DNA of 64,000 nt from Oscillospiraceae bacterium (GTDB lineage Bacteria; Bacillota; Clostridia; Oscillospirales; Oscillospiraceae), in the NCBI GenBank assembly GCA_902778665.1, contig CACYYN010000001.1, forward strand, positions 82,601-146,600, in the 5' to 3' direction. This document shows, piece after piece, positions 1 through 8,647 of the stretch. The notes beneath the pieces are model-generated. The model was not told the DNA's origin. It worked only from the letters and a program-made list of their open reading frames with translations, and ran no database searches. Each line of letters starts with the position of its first letter. The first letter of the stretch is position 1. Both the position numbers and the translations under genes were made by a program.

Positions 1-549
1 AACAGCAACGCGGCAGGCCCCGGGCTTTTGAGCATTATGGGGATTGCATCCTTTTTCGTGTGCCTGGTGCTGATGGAAAATGCGATTCTGCAGGCATCCG
101 GTAAGGAACGGCTGCCGATGTACGCCCTTGTGACAGGATCGCTGCTGAAGATCCTGATCAACTGGATTATTATTGCCATCCCGTCGGTGAATATTTACGG
201 AGCACCGGTGGGAACGCTCTTCGGTTACTGCTGCATGGCGGTGATGGATTATATCTTTATCCGGAAAGCGCTGGGACAGAAACCGAATCTGGTCAAGGTT
301 TTCGGAAAGCCGATGGTATGCAGCCTTCTGATGGGAGGCGCTGCCTACGGCATCTATGCACTTTGCAGCCGAATCATCGGGACGGCAGGAACAATGCGGA
401 TGCTGGTGTGCATGGCAGCGGCAGTTGTAGCCGGGGTTGTGGTGTATGGCATTGTTGTGATAGCATCCCGGGCAATTACAAACGAGGATATGAAGCTGAT
501 TCCCGGCGGTGAGAAACTGGGGAAAATTCTCCATATGGGAAAAGAATGA
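1..549 (+). CDS. SpoVB/MATE-like polysaccharide flippase, C-terminal part
   Basis: The reading frame is open from base 1, so the gene starts upstream and only the last 182 codons are present. The fragment has about five hydrophobic helices in the pattern of the C-terminal half of the MOP exporter superfamily (SpoVB, MurJ, Wzx), which flip lipid-linked sugars across the membrane. A short charged tail ends the protein. The next gene, an S4-domain protein, starts 11 bases later. In Bacillus the SpoVB-like yabM lies near yabO (rqcP), which supports the SpoVB-like call. Which lipid it moves cannot be told from this part. Confidence 0.75.
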   Translation, partial: NSNAAGPGLLSIMGIASFFVCLVLMENAILQASGKERLPMYALVTGSLLKILINWIIIAIPSVNIYGAPVGTLFGYCCMAVMDYIFIRKALGQKPNLVKVFGKPMVCSLLMGGAAYGIYALCSRIIGTAGTMRMLVCMAAAVVAGVVVYGIVVIASRAITNEDMKLIPGGEKLGKILHMGKE

Positions 550-559
550 GAGGAAATAT

Positions 560-805
560 ATGCGTTTAGATAAATATCTGAAGGTTTCAAGACTGATCAA
601 GCGGCGTACGGTTGCCAATGAGGCCTGTGATGAAGAGTGCATCCTCGTTAACGGCAGGCAGCAGAAGGCCGGATATCAGGTGAAGATCGGGGATGTGATC
701 CAGCTGAATCTGGGCAGACGGGTGCTGAAGGTGGAGGTGCTTTCTACGGAGGACAATGCCAGCAAGGCGACCGCTGCAGCAATGTATCGGGAAATACAGG
801 AATAA
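560..805 (+). CDS. rqcP: S4-domain ribosome-associated quality control protein RqcP
   Basis: An 81-residue protein made almost wholly of an S4 RNA-binding fold: MRLDKYLKVSRLIKRR at the start, then a VNGRQQKAGYQVKIGD segment and a DVIQLNLG strand. This is the size and form of Bacillus YabO/RqcP. That protein binds the 50S subunit with RqcH and helps Ala-tail addition to stalled peptides. ATG 560 is chosen because GAGAGGAAAT precedes it and the S4 motif starts at residue 1; a start at 509 would overlap the flippase. In Bacillus mazG and hup-type genes lie nearby, but here rqcP directly follows the flippase. A strong terminator follows at once. Confidence 0.9.
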   Translation: MRLDKYLKVSRLIKRRTVANEACDEECILVNGRQQKAGYQVKIGDVIQLNLGRRVLKVEVLSTEDNASKATAAAMYREIQE

Positions 806-834
806 AAAAACGGGCCAAACAGGCCCGTTTTTGC
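804..834 (+). terminator. Intrinsic terminator after rqcP
   Basis: The stem is cgggcc/ggcccg with an A-rich left arm and a T5 right arm around a five-base loop. It starts in the rqcP stop codon. The A/T arms could let it act on both strands, so it may also end the P-loop gene that converges from the right. Confidence 0.9.
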
Positions 835-856
835 TTGAACGGTTTAAGATGCGGAT

Positions 857-1270
857 TCAGACAGAAAGCTCTTTCAGAATGGCAGGTGCAGTTTCCTTAT
901 CACAGGTAACACTGACAACAAAGTCAATATGCTCTCTCTCGGCAAAGCCGCAAAGCCAGGTGAAAAAGGTTGTGACGGCTTCATCACTTTTGTCTTTTAC
1001 GAGTTTAAAGAAGTTGTCGATAAAAATATGGGTGATATCGTAGTTGCCGGAATGGATGCCGCAGATAGCGCCTTTCAGGAATTCATAGGAACCGATATCA
1101 TAGACACCTGCATCAATCAGGCGTGCCTGATAGGGAATATCAAAAGTAAGCTTGCGGTCTTTCTCGATTACAACAACGTCTCCGTTGGCCTCGTTCACTG
1201 CCTCGATTACGAGATCAACAAGCTTTTTCGTCTTCCCTGAGCCCTTGTTCCCGATTATTGTTTTTACCAT
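857..1270 (-). CDS. Small P-loop ATPase of unknown role
   Basis: A 137-residue protein opening with MVKTIIGNKGSGKTKKLVD, a clear Walker A P-loop at residues 7-14. A later hydrophobic strand ending in Asp (ITHIFIDNFFKL) fits Walker B. The rest is a compact single-domain Rossmann-like P-loop fold. Proteins of this type in Clostridia are often labelled 'PilT-like' or 'twitching motility', but no pilus feature is visible and I would not use that name. An AAAGGAG site lies 11 bases upstream of ATG 1270. It stands alone between rqcP and mnmA. Confidence 0.7.
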   Translation of the reverse strand: MVKTIIGNKGSGKTKKLVDLVIEAVNEANGDVVVIEKDRKLTFDIPYQARLIDAGVYDIGSYEFLKGAICGIHSGNYDITHIFIDNFFKLVKDKSDEAVTTFFTWLCGFAEREHIDFVVSVTCDKETAPAILKELSV

Positions 1271-1396
1271 GGCATATATACTCCTTTAAATATTTCATTT
1301 TGCCGTGAAAGGCTTTTGCCCTTGTAGCTATATACTACCATTTTTCTCGGGATGATGCAAGGGGAGAAAAGATAACAAGGTTGCTTTTTCTGAGAA

Positions 1397-2401
1397 TTAT
1401 GTGTGAACAATAAATCCGCCGCCGAGAACACGGTCTCCGGAATAGAGAACGGCGCTCTGACCGGCAGCCGGGGCCCGGACCGGTTCTGTGCAGGCAATGA
1501 GAACGGAACCGTCAGAGCAGGGAAGGGCGGTGCAGGGCGGATTTTCCCACTTCGTATGGCGGACACGGACGGTTGCGGATATCTCTCCATCCGGCGTGTC
1601 GCAAAGCCAGTTGAAATCACGGGCATGAACCTCCGTCTGAAAGAGCTCCTCCCAGAGGGCAAGCTCAATGGTGTTGTCAGAGGGGTTGATGCGTGAGATA
1701 TAAACTTTTCTTCCGTCCATCAGGCCGGGGAGACGCTGCCCCACGGTGTAGCAGTGAATCCCTTTGTGCGTCCCTGCTTCCGTGCCGTGGAAAAGAAGCT
1801 TACCGGGAGCGGGGAGGGAAGTGCGGGAGGAAAGCCAGCCGATGTAATCCTTATCCGGAATGAAGCAGATCTCCATGCTGTCAGGCTTGTGGGCGACCGG
1901 AAGATTGAATTCTTCCGCCATTGCCCGTACTTCCCGCTTGGCATATCTGCCGAGGGGAAGAAGAAGCCTGCTCAGTTGGTTGCGGGTAATGCGACAGAGC
2001 ATGTAGCTCTGATCATTTTCAGGATGACCTTTGAATAGAGATCCGCCTTCGGCACGGGCATAGTGCCCGGTGGCAATATAGTCAGCTCCGGTTTTGTCTG
2101 CATATGCCAGAAGATTCCGGAACTTGAGAGCTGGGTTGCAGATAATACAGGGATTCGGCGTCTCTCCCTGCAGATAGGCACGCTGGAAGGGCAGACACAC
2201 CTTCTCCTCCAGCTCCGCCTTTACATCAACGGCATCGAAGGGGATGCCGATGGAAGCCGCTGTACTCTCCGCGCAGGAGAGCGCAGCGGAGTCGGTATTG
2301 TCGAGATAAAGACCAGTTACTTCGTATCCGGCCTTTTTCAGCAGAACGGCCGAAACAGCAGAATCCACACCGCCGGAAAACCCAAGAATCACTTTTTTCA
2401 T
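1397..2401 (-). CDS. mnmA: tRNA-uridine 2-sulfurtransferase MnmA
   Basis: A 334-residue cytoplasmic enzyme that adds sulfur to C2 of U34 in tRNA-Lys, -Glu and -Gln. The ATP-pyrophosphatase loop FSGGVDS is at residues 8-14. The first catalytic cysteine is in [10 protein letters not shown] and the second in MEICFIPD, so both are present. The GHYAR motif and the C-terminal beta-barrel (YTVGQRLPG onward) are intact. It is a little shorter than the usual 350-370 residues. Its ATG overlaps the mnmG stop by four bases (ATGA), which points to translational coupling with mnmG; the two enzymes modify the same base. Confidence 0.95.
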   Translation of the reverse strand: MKKVILGFSGGVDSAVSAVLLKKAGYEVTGLYLDNTDSAALSCAESTAASIGIPFDAVDVKAELEEKVCLPFQRAYLQGETPNPCIICNPALKFRNLLAYADKTGADYIATGHYARAEGGSLFKGHPENDQSYMLCRITRNQLSRLLLPLGRYAKREVRAMAEEFNLPVAHKPDSMEICFIPDKDYIGWLSSRTSLPAPGKLLFHGTEAGTHKGIHCYTVGQRLPGLMDGRKVYISRINPSDNTIELALWEELFQTEVHARDFNWLCDTPDGEISATVRVRHTKWENPPCTALPCSDGSVLIACTEPVRAPAAGQSAVLYSGDRVLGGGFIVHT

Positions 2402-4269
2402 GTTCTGTTCTCCAGATAGATCATCAGAACCCCGATATCAGCCGGAGAGACACCGGATATTCTGCTTGCCCGCCCGAAGTTTTCCGGCCGGATTTTCAGG
2501 AGCTTTTCCCGAGCTTCCAGTCGCAGACCGGTGACAGCATTATAATCCAGATCGGCAGGAATCGGTCGGGACTCCAGCTTTGTGAATTCCTCTACCTGCT
2601 TCAGCTGACGCTGAATATAACCCTCGTACTTCAGGCTGATTTCCACCTCATTGATAATCGCTTTGCTGAGTGAGGGGCGATCGGAATCAAAGGGGGAGAG
2701 ATCTGCATAGTGCAGCTGCGGGCGGCGGATGAGTTCCGCCAGGGAGGCACCGCTTTGCATGGGGGTTGTGCCGCGTTCTGTCAAAAGGGCGTTCAGTGCC
2801 TCAGTCGGTGCCGTGTGAGTGTGCTCCAGGCGCTGCAGCTCTCGGGCAACGGCGGCATATTTCGCCTGCACTGCCTGATACTGCTCTTCGGTTACCAGGC
2901 CGATCCTGCGCCCGATTGCACTGAGCCGCTGATCGGCATTGTCCTGCCGATGGAGAAGGCGGTATTCACTGCGGGAGGTCATCATACGGTAGGGCTCATT
3001 AGTGCCCTTGGTGACAAGGTCGTCAATCAGTGTGCCAATGTATCCGTCACTCCGGCGGAGAATCAGAGGCTCTCTGCCCTGCAGCTTCAGCGCGGCATTG
3101 ACACCGGCCACAAAGCCCTGAACGGCGGCCTCCTCATAGCCGGAGGAACCGTTAAACTGGCCTGCCCCGTAAAGCCCGGAGATTTTTTTGTCCTCCAGGG
3201 TGGCTGCAAGCTCCGTAGGATCAATGCAGTCATATTCAATGGCGTAAGCGGGGCGCGTCATCTCGGCGTGCTCCAGACCGGGGATGGTATGCAGCATCTG
3301 AAGCTGCACCTCCTCGGGGAGAGAGGAAGAAAAACCCTGAATATAGAGCTCTTCGGTATTCAGGCCCATGGGCTCAATAAAGAGCTGATGGCGTTTTTTG
3401 TCGGCAAAGGTCATCACCTTGGTCTCGATGCTCGGACAGTAACGGGGGCCGATGCCCTCGATTACCCCGGAATAGATGGGACTGCGGTCGAGATTTGCAC
3501 GAATGATGTTGTGGGTTTCCTCATTGGTATAGGTGAGGTAGCAGACCGCCCGGTTTTTCGGAGGCTCGGCAGTGGAGAAGGAGAAGGGCTCCGTTTCTGC
3601 GTCACCCTCCTGCAGCTCCATCACGGAGAAGTCAACCGATCGGCGATTGATGCGGGGAGGCGTGCCTGTTTTGAAACGGCGCATCCCGAGGCCGAGTTCC
3701 CGGAGCCTGACGGAAAGCGGAATCGCCGGGGAGAGGCCGTCCGGCCCGGAGGAGCGGACCATTTCACCGGTGATGGTTCTCCCGTCCAGATAGGTGCCGG
3801 TGGCGAGAATAACCGCCCGGCAGGAATAGACTGCGCCGGTGGCGGTGGTCACAGAGACAACATGAGCGTCCTCCACACCGAGATCCACCACCTCAGCCTG
3901 CTTGACACGGAGATTTTCCTGAAGCTCCAGTGTGTGCTTCATAACCTCCTGATAACGACGCCTGTCCGCCTGTGCGCGAAGAGAGTGAACCGCGGGACCT
4001 TTTCCGAGATTAAGCATGCGGTATTGAATGCAGGCACGGTCTGCGGCTTTGGCCATTTCGCCTCCGAGAGCGTCGAGCTCGCGAACCAGATGCCCCTTTC
4101 CGGTTCCTCCGATGGCCGGGTTACACGGCATATTACCGACGGCGTCGAGATTGACGGTGAAGCAGATGGTGTCCAGCCCGAGGCGTGCTGCAGCGAGCGC
4201 AGCCTCGATTCCGGCATGGCCTGCACCGACAACGGCAATATCACATTTTCCAGCATTGAAAAGTATCAT
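2398..4269 (-). CDS. mnmG: tRNA carboxymethylaminomethyl-uridine synthase subunit MnmG (GidA)
   Basis: With MnmE this FAD enzyme builds the cmnm5 group on U34 of tRNA. The FAD-binding [17 protein letters not shown] motif is near residue 15, and [22 protein letters not shown] and the C-terminal NADH-binding and tRNA domains follow. An upstream in-frame ATG at 4311 is possible. I choose ATG 4269 because family members have about eight residues before the FAD strand and because a TTGATT-N17-TATAAT promoter lies only 7 bases before it, on top of the longer version. That geometry leaves almost no 5' leader and no Shine-Dalgarno. In many Firmicutes mnmG sits in the rpmH-mnmE operon; here it pairs with mnmA instead. 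Confidence 0.95.
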   Translation of the reverse strand: MILFNAGKCDIAVVGAGHAGIEAALAAARLGLDTICFTVNLDAVGNMPCNPAIGGTGKGHLVRELDALGGEMAKAADRACIQYRMLNLGKGPAVHSLRAQADRRRYQEVMKHTLELQENLRVKQAEVVDLGVEDAHVVSVTTATGAVYSCRAVILATGTYLDGRTITGEMVRSSGPDGLSPAIPLSVRLRELGLGMRRFKTGTPPRINRRSVDFSVMELQEGDAETEPFSFSTAEPPKNRAVCYLTYTNEETHNIIRANLDRSPIYSGVIEGIGPRYCPSIETKVMTFADKKRHQLFIEPMGLNTEELYIQGFSSSLPEEVQLQMLHTIPGLEHAEMTRPAYAIEYDCIDPTELAATLEDKKISGLYGAGQFNGSSGYEEAAVQGFVAGVNAALKLQGREPLILRRSDGYIGTLIDDLVTKGTNEPYRMMTSRSEYRLLHRQDNADQRLSAIGRRIGLVTEEQYQAVQAKYAAVARELQRLEHTHTAPTEALNALLTERGTTPMQSGASLAELIRRPQLHYADLSPFDSDRPSLSKAIINEVEISLKYEGYIQRQLKQVEEFTKLESRPIPADLDYNAVTGLRLEAREKLLKIRPENFGRASRISGVSPADIGVLMIYLENRT

Positions 4270-4276
4270 GAAAAGG

Positions 4277-4305
4277 ATTATAATTTCTTGACGGAGAGAA
4301 ATCAA
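4277..4305 (-). promoter_or_regulatory. mnmG-mnmA promoter, leaderless geometry
   Basis: On the minus strand: TTGATT at 4305-4300, 17-base spacer, TATAAT at 4282-4277. Only seven bases separate the -10 box from ATG 4269, so transcription should begin at or next to the start codon. It overlaps a divergent plus-strand promoter. Confidence 0.7.
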
Positions 4306-4316
4306 GATCATATACT
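4288..4316 (+). promoter_or_regulatory. Promoter of the Thr-Pro surface protein
   Basis: TTGACG at 4288-4293, a 17-base spacer and TATACT at 4311-4316 on the plus strand. It interleaves with the minus-strand mnmG promoter, so polymerase should be able to occupy only one at a time. The expected start near 4323 leaves a leader of about 70 bases before ATG 4393. Confidence 0.65.
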
Positions 4317-4392
4317 GTGGAAAAGTAATTATTTTTTTGCGTTGCTCCGATGTTATTCCAAACCGGATACTCCGCGGAGGTGTTTTTGCGGC

Positions 4393-5622
4393 ATGAAGAA
4401 GATAGCTGTTTGTTTACTGATTATTTCATTGCTCCTGACGGTACTGCCGACGGCAGGGGCAGAGCTGGTTGTTGACAGGGTTCTCTGCCAGACACTGCCG
4501 GGGAACGGGTCGGTTGATCTGCCCAGCGTCGGGCAGGATTACTCGGCCTTTTCCTGTAGAGCGTCGATTGACGGCATCCATGTGGAGTCATGGGCACTGG
4601 TGGACGGCAGCGGCGTGCCATGCACGGGTATGATCGAGAATAAGCCTTATACGCTCTATATCAATGTTGCAACCAACGATCCCAATTATGTGTTCACACT
4701 GGATTCGAGAGCATTTGTTAACAACGAGGCTTCGTCTCTGACGATTGCGGATGACTGGCACTATGCCACCATCACCCGACAGATCAAGCCTCACTATCTG
4801 GCACCGACCGTATGGCACAACCCGACGGACGAGGCCCATAACAGGGGCGATTTGTTTGCGTTTCTGGCCTCGGCACAGCCCGGATACACTTCCTTTGAGT
4901 GGTATCTCCGGTCGCCGGACAACAGGGAAATCCGCGCGGAAAACATCACAGAGATTTATCCGGAAGTGCGCGTCAGCATTGAAGATCTGGGAAAAGGCAC
5001 CGGTGTCCGGTGCAACTTCAACAAGGTGCCGGCAGGGCTGGACGGTTGGGCGGTTTACTGTATCTTCCGGCTCTATGAGCAGAAGGCCGTGACGAAGGAT
5101 GCCTATATCCGTGTGCTGGATGCTGCATCCGCGACGCCCACACCGGCTCCCACCCCCGAACCTACACCGACACCTGCACCTACTCCCATGCCCACACCAT
5201 CACCCACGCCGGCTCCTACACCGGAGCCGACCCCGGAGCCAGAAGAAGAACTGCCGGAGGGCATCTATATTACACCGGAGGACTGGGATTTGAACTGGTC
5301 CTACGATGAGGATTATCACTGGCACGAGAGCCTCAACCCGGACAGCAATGAAACCAGCGACCGGGGCACCCATGATTTGGAATGGACGGAAGTAACACCT
5401 GCCACCAAGCAGAAGGAAGGAACGGAAGAAGGGGTCTGCGCTGTGTGCGGTTATAAGACAACGCGTCCGGTTGCCTATGTCTCCCCGACGGGGGCTTCGC
5501 CCGATATCGTCATGTATGCGATCTACGGTGTGGGCGGTGCACTGGCACTCGTCATCCCCATTATCCTGATTGTGAGCCTGGTGCGAAATCACAGCAGAAA
5601 AACAAAAAGACGGAGGAAATAG
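4393..5622 (+). CDS. Membrane-anchored surface protein with Thr-Pro stalk
   Basis: A 409-residue protein of unknown function. It starts with a signal peptide ([19 protein letters not shown], then AGA). Residues about 25-245 form an extracellular domain I do not recognise. Residues 247-283 are a [10 protein letters not shown]-type stalk. Next is a segment with HWHES, a spaced His and VCAVCGYK, like the CxxCG modules found in clostridial cell-surface repeat proteins, where cysteines may bind metal; only one CxxC is seen here. A single membrane helix at about 372-396 and a basic tail (RKTKRRRK) anchor it with the N-terminal part outside. ATG 4393 is chosen because it begins the signal peptide. 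It is monocistronic, with its own promoter. Confidence 0.8.
   Translation: MKKIAVCLLIISLLLTVLPTAGAELVVDRVLCQTLPGNGSVDLPSVGQDYSAFSCRASIDGIHVESWALVDGSGVPCTGMIENKPYTLYINVATNDPNYVFTLDSRAFVNNEASSLTIADDWHYATITRQIKPHYLAPTVWHNPTDEAHNRGDLFAFLASAQPGYTSFEWYLRSPDNREIRAENITEIYPEVRVSIEDLGKGTGVRCNFNKVPAGLDGWAVYCIFRLYEQKAVTKDAYIRVLDAASATPTPAPTPEPTPTPAPTPMPTPSPTPAPTPEPTPEPEEELPEGIYITPEDWDLNWSYDEDYHWHESLNPDSNETSDRGTHDLEWTEVTPATKQKEGTEEGVCAVCGYKTTRPVAYVSPTGASPDIVMYAIYGVGGALALVIPIILIVSLVRNHSRKTKRRRK
5131..5241 (+). repeat. Degenerate Thr-Pro codon repeat (surface protein stalk)
   Basis: About 37 codons of tandem ac(n)-cc(n) pairs, interrupted by gct, gaa and atg, encode alternating Thr-Pro with Ala, Glu, Met or Ser. 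Such low-complexity DNA can change length by slippage, which would change the reach of the stalk. Confidence 0.8.
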
Positions 5623-5669
5623 ATCTTCTGACCCAATCCTCCGACTTGAAGAGACATTAAGAGACAATA

Positions 5670-7715
5670 TTACAGCGCTGCATCTCCGAAGAGAACGGTA
5701 ATCTCTTTCGGAGCTGCGGCGTTTTTAATTTTACCGTTGCAGACTTCGCAGGTGAGATGCCCGTAAGGCGTCGGCACAGTGATCAGAGAGGGCTCAGGCG
5801 TCTTCAGCCGGGGTGAAAGACGAATGACACGAAAGCCCGGTTCAAGAATGTCCAGCCCGATCAGAGCTCTCGGCAACCAGTATCGCGGGCAGCCGCCCCA
5901 GGCGTGACTGTGGTCGAAAACATACCCGTCGCAGGGAGGAATCCAACCCTCCGCCAGCCCTTTGCTGCATTTTTCAACCATGGGGACCCAGCGGCGGAAT
6001 AGCGGCATTGCCAGGTCTCCGAAGAGCCCGGTCTTCCAGAGGGCAAGAGAAACGAAATGGGCAAAATAGGGCTGATAATCCGGGAGAGAGGTGTCAGAAA
6101 GAATCTTCAGCATCACGGCACGGGCGGTTTCGCCTTCACAGACACCGCAGGCGACGGCCATGGCATTGGCGTGAAGCGTGAAGACCACATCCGGAATGTT
6201 CTCAGGCAACCATTCATTTGTGCCTGTGCTGTCCGTCCGGCCGGAAATAAAGAGCTGTGCCTTATCATCCCAGAAGGCAACGCGGAAAGCAGACTTCAGT
6301 TTTTCGGCACGGGAATAATATGCCTCGCTATACAGCAGACGGGAGGCAGTTAGAAGCGCACGGTAATAGAGAGCATTTAGCAGTGTCTGACCGAGGGCTT
6401 TGGGAGGGTGATGCATGGAACAGCCGGCAATCTCCACCCAGTCAGCAAACATATAATTGGGCGGACGATCAAGAATTCCGTCCTCATCCTCATAGGACTG
6501 AAATTTAGCCAGCAGCGTTCGAATTGCATTCTCACATTCCGGAAGAACGGACTGATCCCCAGTATAGAGAATATAGTCCTTCAGCATGGAGATCCACATC
6601 AGGCTGTAACCTGTATGGAACATAACACCGCCGGTGGCCTCCAGAAGACGGGCGGTACGCACAATGTCAAAGCGGGTGAGCCGATGGTCGGAAAAGCAGT
6701 AATACTCCATCAGGCTTTCAATATAGTAGTCTCCGGTGCAGCCGAGGGGCTCCATGTGCCTGGGAGAGTCGAGGTGGATGCTCTGACGGCAGATGCGGAG
6801 CGTATGCTCGCATGTCCGCATCACGAGATCGAGCCCTCTGTCGCCTGTGACGCACTGCCCTTCGAGATCACCGGGGTAGAAGGAGGCGCGGACAGACAGA
6901 TTGCGGATCACCGGATGGCCGCTGAGCACTTCCACCCGGACGCCGCCCACGCTCCGGATGCGAAATCCCTCATAATGCAGGGAGCTACAGCAGGTGATTT
7001 CTTCGGCATCATCCTCCAGATCCCGGGTTTCAAAGGGAATCAGGCGGATCACGCAGGGCTCATCCGTTTCAATGTCAGCACACAGCGTGCCGGTATATAT
7101 TTTGTCCAGTTCACCGGTGAGAGGGATCGGGATCATCTGATATTCACAGGGCGGGATTTCGGACGGCCGCGGGAGCGCTCGCTCCGAAGCCTCGGCACAT
7201 CCCCAATCTTCTGCAGAGGCGGATGCATCATAGCAGAGGTCTGACTTCCAACGGAAGTCAGGGGCACACTGCCAGGTGTCATCGGTGCAGACGGGCAGGA
7301 TTTCTCCGGTTTCCAGCTCCATTATCCCGTCGAGATAAAACCCGCCTCTCCCGTCTGAGATGTCGCACAGCAGGGAGGGAGGAAGCTGGACCTCTGCCTC
7401 CAGCAGCAGAGAGGGGACAGGACCGGAGAGAGAATACCGATCGGCATAACGCTGAGGCATCGTCTCCGTTCTTGCCCAGTCACCGCCGGGAAAGGCGGGC
7501 CCCATGCCGAGAAAGCTGCCGTTGGCATAGAGACGGAAACGGCAGTCACCGGAGGCCAGCAAGGTAACCTTACTGATCGGGGCACCGGGACAAAACTCCT
7601 TTCGAAATCGGACAAGAAGGAAGGGAAGCTCCCGCTTGTCAAAAACCGTGTGTTTGGTCTTCTGAAATGCCGGATAATCCTTTTCCGGCAACCAGATCCA
7701 TTTTGCTGTGTTCAT
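5670..7715 (-). CDS. Glycoside hydrolase family 78-like alpha-L-rhamnosidase
   Basis: A 681-residue protein with the plan of GH78: an N-terminal beta-sandwich (WIWLP, FRKEF, LYANGSFLG), a middle linker, an (alpha/alpha)6 barrel, and a C-terminal beta domain (VIRLSPRL, TPYGHLTCEV). The GH78 signature around the general acid is seen as DSPRHMEPLGCTGD, comparable to the common DCPQRxERLGWTGD. There is no signal peptide, so it should work inside the cell on imported oligosaccharides. An AAGGAAGGA site lies about 8 bases before ATG 7715. It follows the DUF3267 gene by 28 bases in the same direction. Substrate specificity (rhamnose or another deoxysugar) cannot be decided. Confidence 0.82.
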   Translation of the reverse strand: MNTAKWIWLPEKDYPAFQKTKHTVFDKRELPFLLVRFRKEFCPGAPISKVTLLASGDCRFRLYANGSFLGMGPAFPGGDWARTETMPQRYADRYSLSGPVPSLLLEAEVQLPPSLLCDISDGRGGFYLDGIMELETGEILPVCTDDTWQCAPDFRWKSDLCYDASASAEDWGCAEASERALPRPSEIPPCEYQMIPIPLTGELDKIYTGTLCADIETDEPCVIRLIPFETRDLEDDAEEITCCSSLHYEGFRIRSVGGVRVEVLSGHPVIRNLSVRASFYPGDLEGQCVTGDRGLDLVMRTCEHTLRICRQSIHLDSPRHMEPLGCTGDYYIESLMEYYCFSDHRLTRFDIVRTARLLEATGGVMFHTGYSLMWISMLKDYILYTGDQSVLPECENAIRTLLAKFQSYEDEDGILDRPPNYMFADWVEIAGCSMHHPPKALGQTLLNALYYRALLTASRLLYSEAYYSRAEKLKSAFRVAFWDDKAQLFISGRTDSTGTNEWLPENIPDVVFTLHANAMAVACGVCEGETARAVMLKILSDTSLPDYQPYFAHFVSLALWKTGLFGDLAMPLFRRWVPMVEKCSKGLAEGWIPPCDGYVFDHSHAWGGCPRYWLPRALIGLDILEPGFRVIRLSPRLKTPEPSLITVPTPYGHLTCEVCNGKIKNAAAPKEITVLFGDAAL

Positions 7716-7743
7716 TGTCTATATCCTTCCTTGTCAGTCGGAT

Positions 7744-8325
7744 TTATTCTTCCACTGCAGCTGAATACACCAGATAGGTGGGCCCCACGTTTTGCACCAG
7801 TATGTCGGCAGGCATCTGGGTGAAACGGACGCTTGCATAGATGTTCCCAACGGCGAAGCACAGATTGACAATCATCACAATCCAAACCATCCACCGCCAG
7901 GATGAATCCGGCGCGGAAAGCAGCAGAATGATCAGAATGACTGTCAGCAGGAGAATCGGTAATAGGTTGATAATCTGCTCTTTTTTGCGAGGGAAATAAG
8001 CGTCACATCCGGCGTGGAGATAAGCACCTGCAAAGCGCAGGGTAGGTTTCACGCCGCTGAAAAGTCTCATCAGAAGCCCACGTCCCAGCTCATGCACGAC
8101 GGAGACCGAAAGCATCCCCAGCATCAGCGCGACCAGATGTTCAAACGGATCCGGCATATTTGTCAGCTCGGCAGGAGGCATAAAAAGACAACCGGCGGCA
8201 AGCAGCAACACCGCAAGAATGGCCTGGATCGTTTTAATCAACCGGGAGAGAATTTTGCTCCGTTCCAGCTCGATACGGGAAATCTGTTTGCCCTTGTATG
8301 CTTCCGGCAGCTTTTTGTAAACCAT
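7744..8325 (-). CDS. DUF3267-type membrane protein with degenerate zincin motif
   Basis: A 193-residue protein with about four membrane helices, resembling the DUF3267 family of putative membrane metalloproteases. The expected HExxH metal site appears as HELGR (residues about 78-82): the second histidine is replaced by arginine. The downstream GCDAYFPRKKEQIINLLP segment, which in the family carries conserved Tyr, Arg and Pro, is kept. ATG 8325 is preferred over the TTG nine bases earlier because GAGGGA lies about 11 bases before the ATG. It may share a transcript with the GH78 gene. It is probably not an active protease unless another residue supplies the ligand. Confidence 0.7.
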   Translation of the reverse strand: MVYKKLPEAYKGKQISRIELERSKILSRLIKTIQAILAVLLLAAGCLFMPPAELTNMPDPFEHLVALMLGMLSVSVVHELGRGLLMRLFSGVKPTLRFAGAYLHAGCDAYFPRKKEQIINLLPILLLTVILIILLLSAPDSSWRWMVWIVMIVNLCFAVGNIYASVRFTQMPADILVQNVGPTYLVYSAAVEE

Positions 8326-8360
8326 CAAAACCAATTCCCTCTTTCAAAAAATTGTTTTTC

Positions 8361-8389
8361 TTGCATTTTTCAGAAGACTGGGTTATTAT
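8361..8389 (+). promoter_or_regulatory. Promoter of the small-protein/aldolase/TRAP operon
   Basis: TTGCAT at 8361-8366, 17-base spacer, TATTAT at 8384-8389. The start near 8396 gives a short leader to ATG 8442. No separate promoter is evident before the aldolase gene, so the operon probably starts here. Confidence 0.6.
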
Positions 8390-8441
8390 AAAAAAAACTG
8401 ATCTCTCCGTCAAGTATGATCCCCGGCAAAAGGAGCAGTGT

Positions 8442-8621
8442 ATGAAAAAAGACGGCTTTTTCGCCAGCATCCTGCAGGCTGCGGTGGAAGAGGAAAAAAA
8501 GAAATATGCGGCAAAAAAACCAAACTGGTACACCGATCAGAAAAAACAGCTTTGGTATATGCTGATGAACCAGATTGACGGGAATGAGGATGCCGAGGAG
8601 GTATCCCAAAGAGAAAAATGA
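8442..8621 (+). CDS. Small charged protein, 59 residues, unknown
   Basis: The coding case rests on an AGGAGC site about 6 bases before ATG 8442, a promoter just upstream, and a plausible soluble sequence rich in Lys and Glu (VEEEKKKYAAKKPNWY, then QKKQLWYMLMNQIDG). There are no membrane segments or known motifs. It ends 26 bases before the aldolase gene and lies in the same direction, so it is probably the first gene of that operon. I cannot assign a role. Confidence 0.55.
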   Translation: MKKDGFFASILQAAVEEEKKKYAAKKPNWYTDQKKQLWYMLMNQIDGNEDAEEVSQREK

Positions 8622-8647
8622 AAAATTACAATAGATAAGGAGTTCCT

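Noticed and set aside
857-1270. Type IV pilus ATPase (PilT)
   Set aside because: Only the P-loop is shared; the protein is 137 residues and lacks the PilT Asp, His boxes and any pilus neighbours.
2710-4392. Long open frame on the plus strand opposite mnmG, continuous with the surface protein gene
   Set aside because: It mirrors the conserved mnmG codons in the antisense direction; the signal peptide at ATG 4393 marks the true start of the surface protein. Codon-position bias of mnmG explains the open frame.
5131-5241. CRISPR-like or minisatellite array
   Set aside because: The repeat unit is a six-base Thr-Pro codon pair in frame in a surface protein, without spacers.
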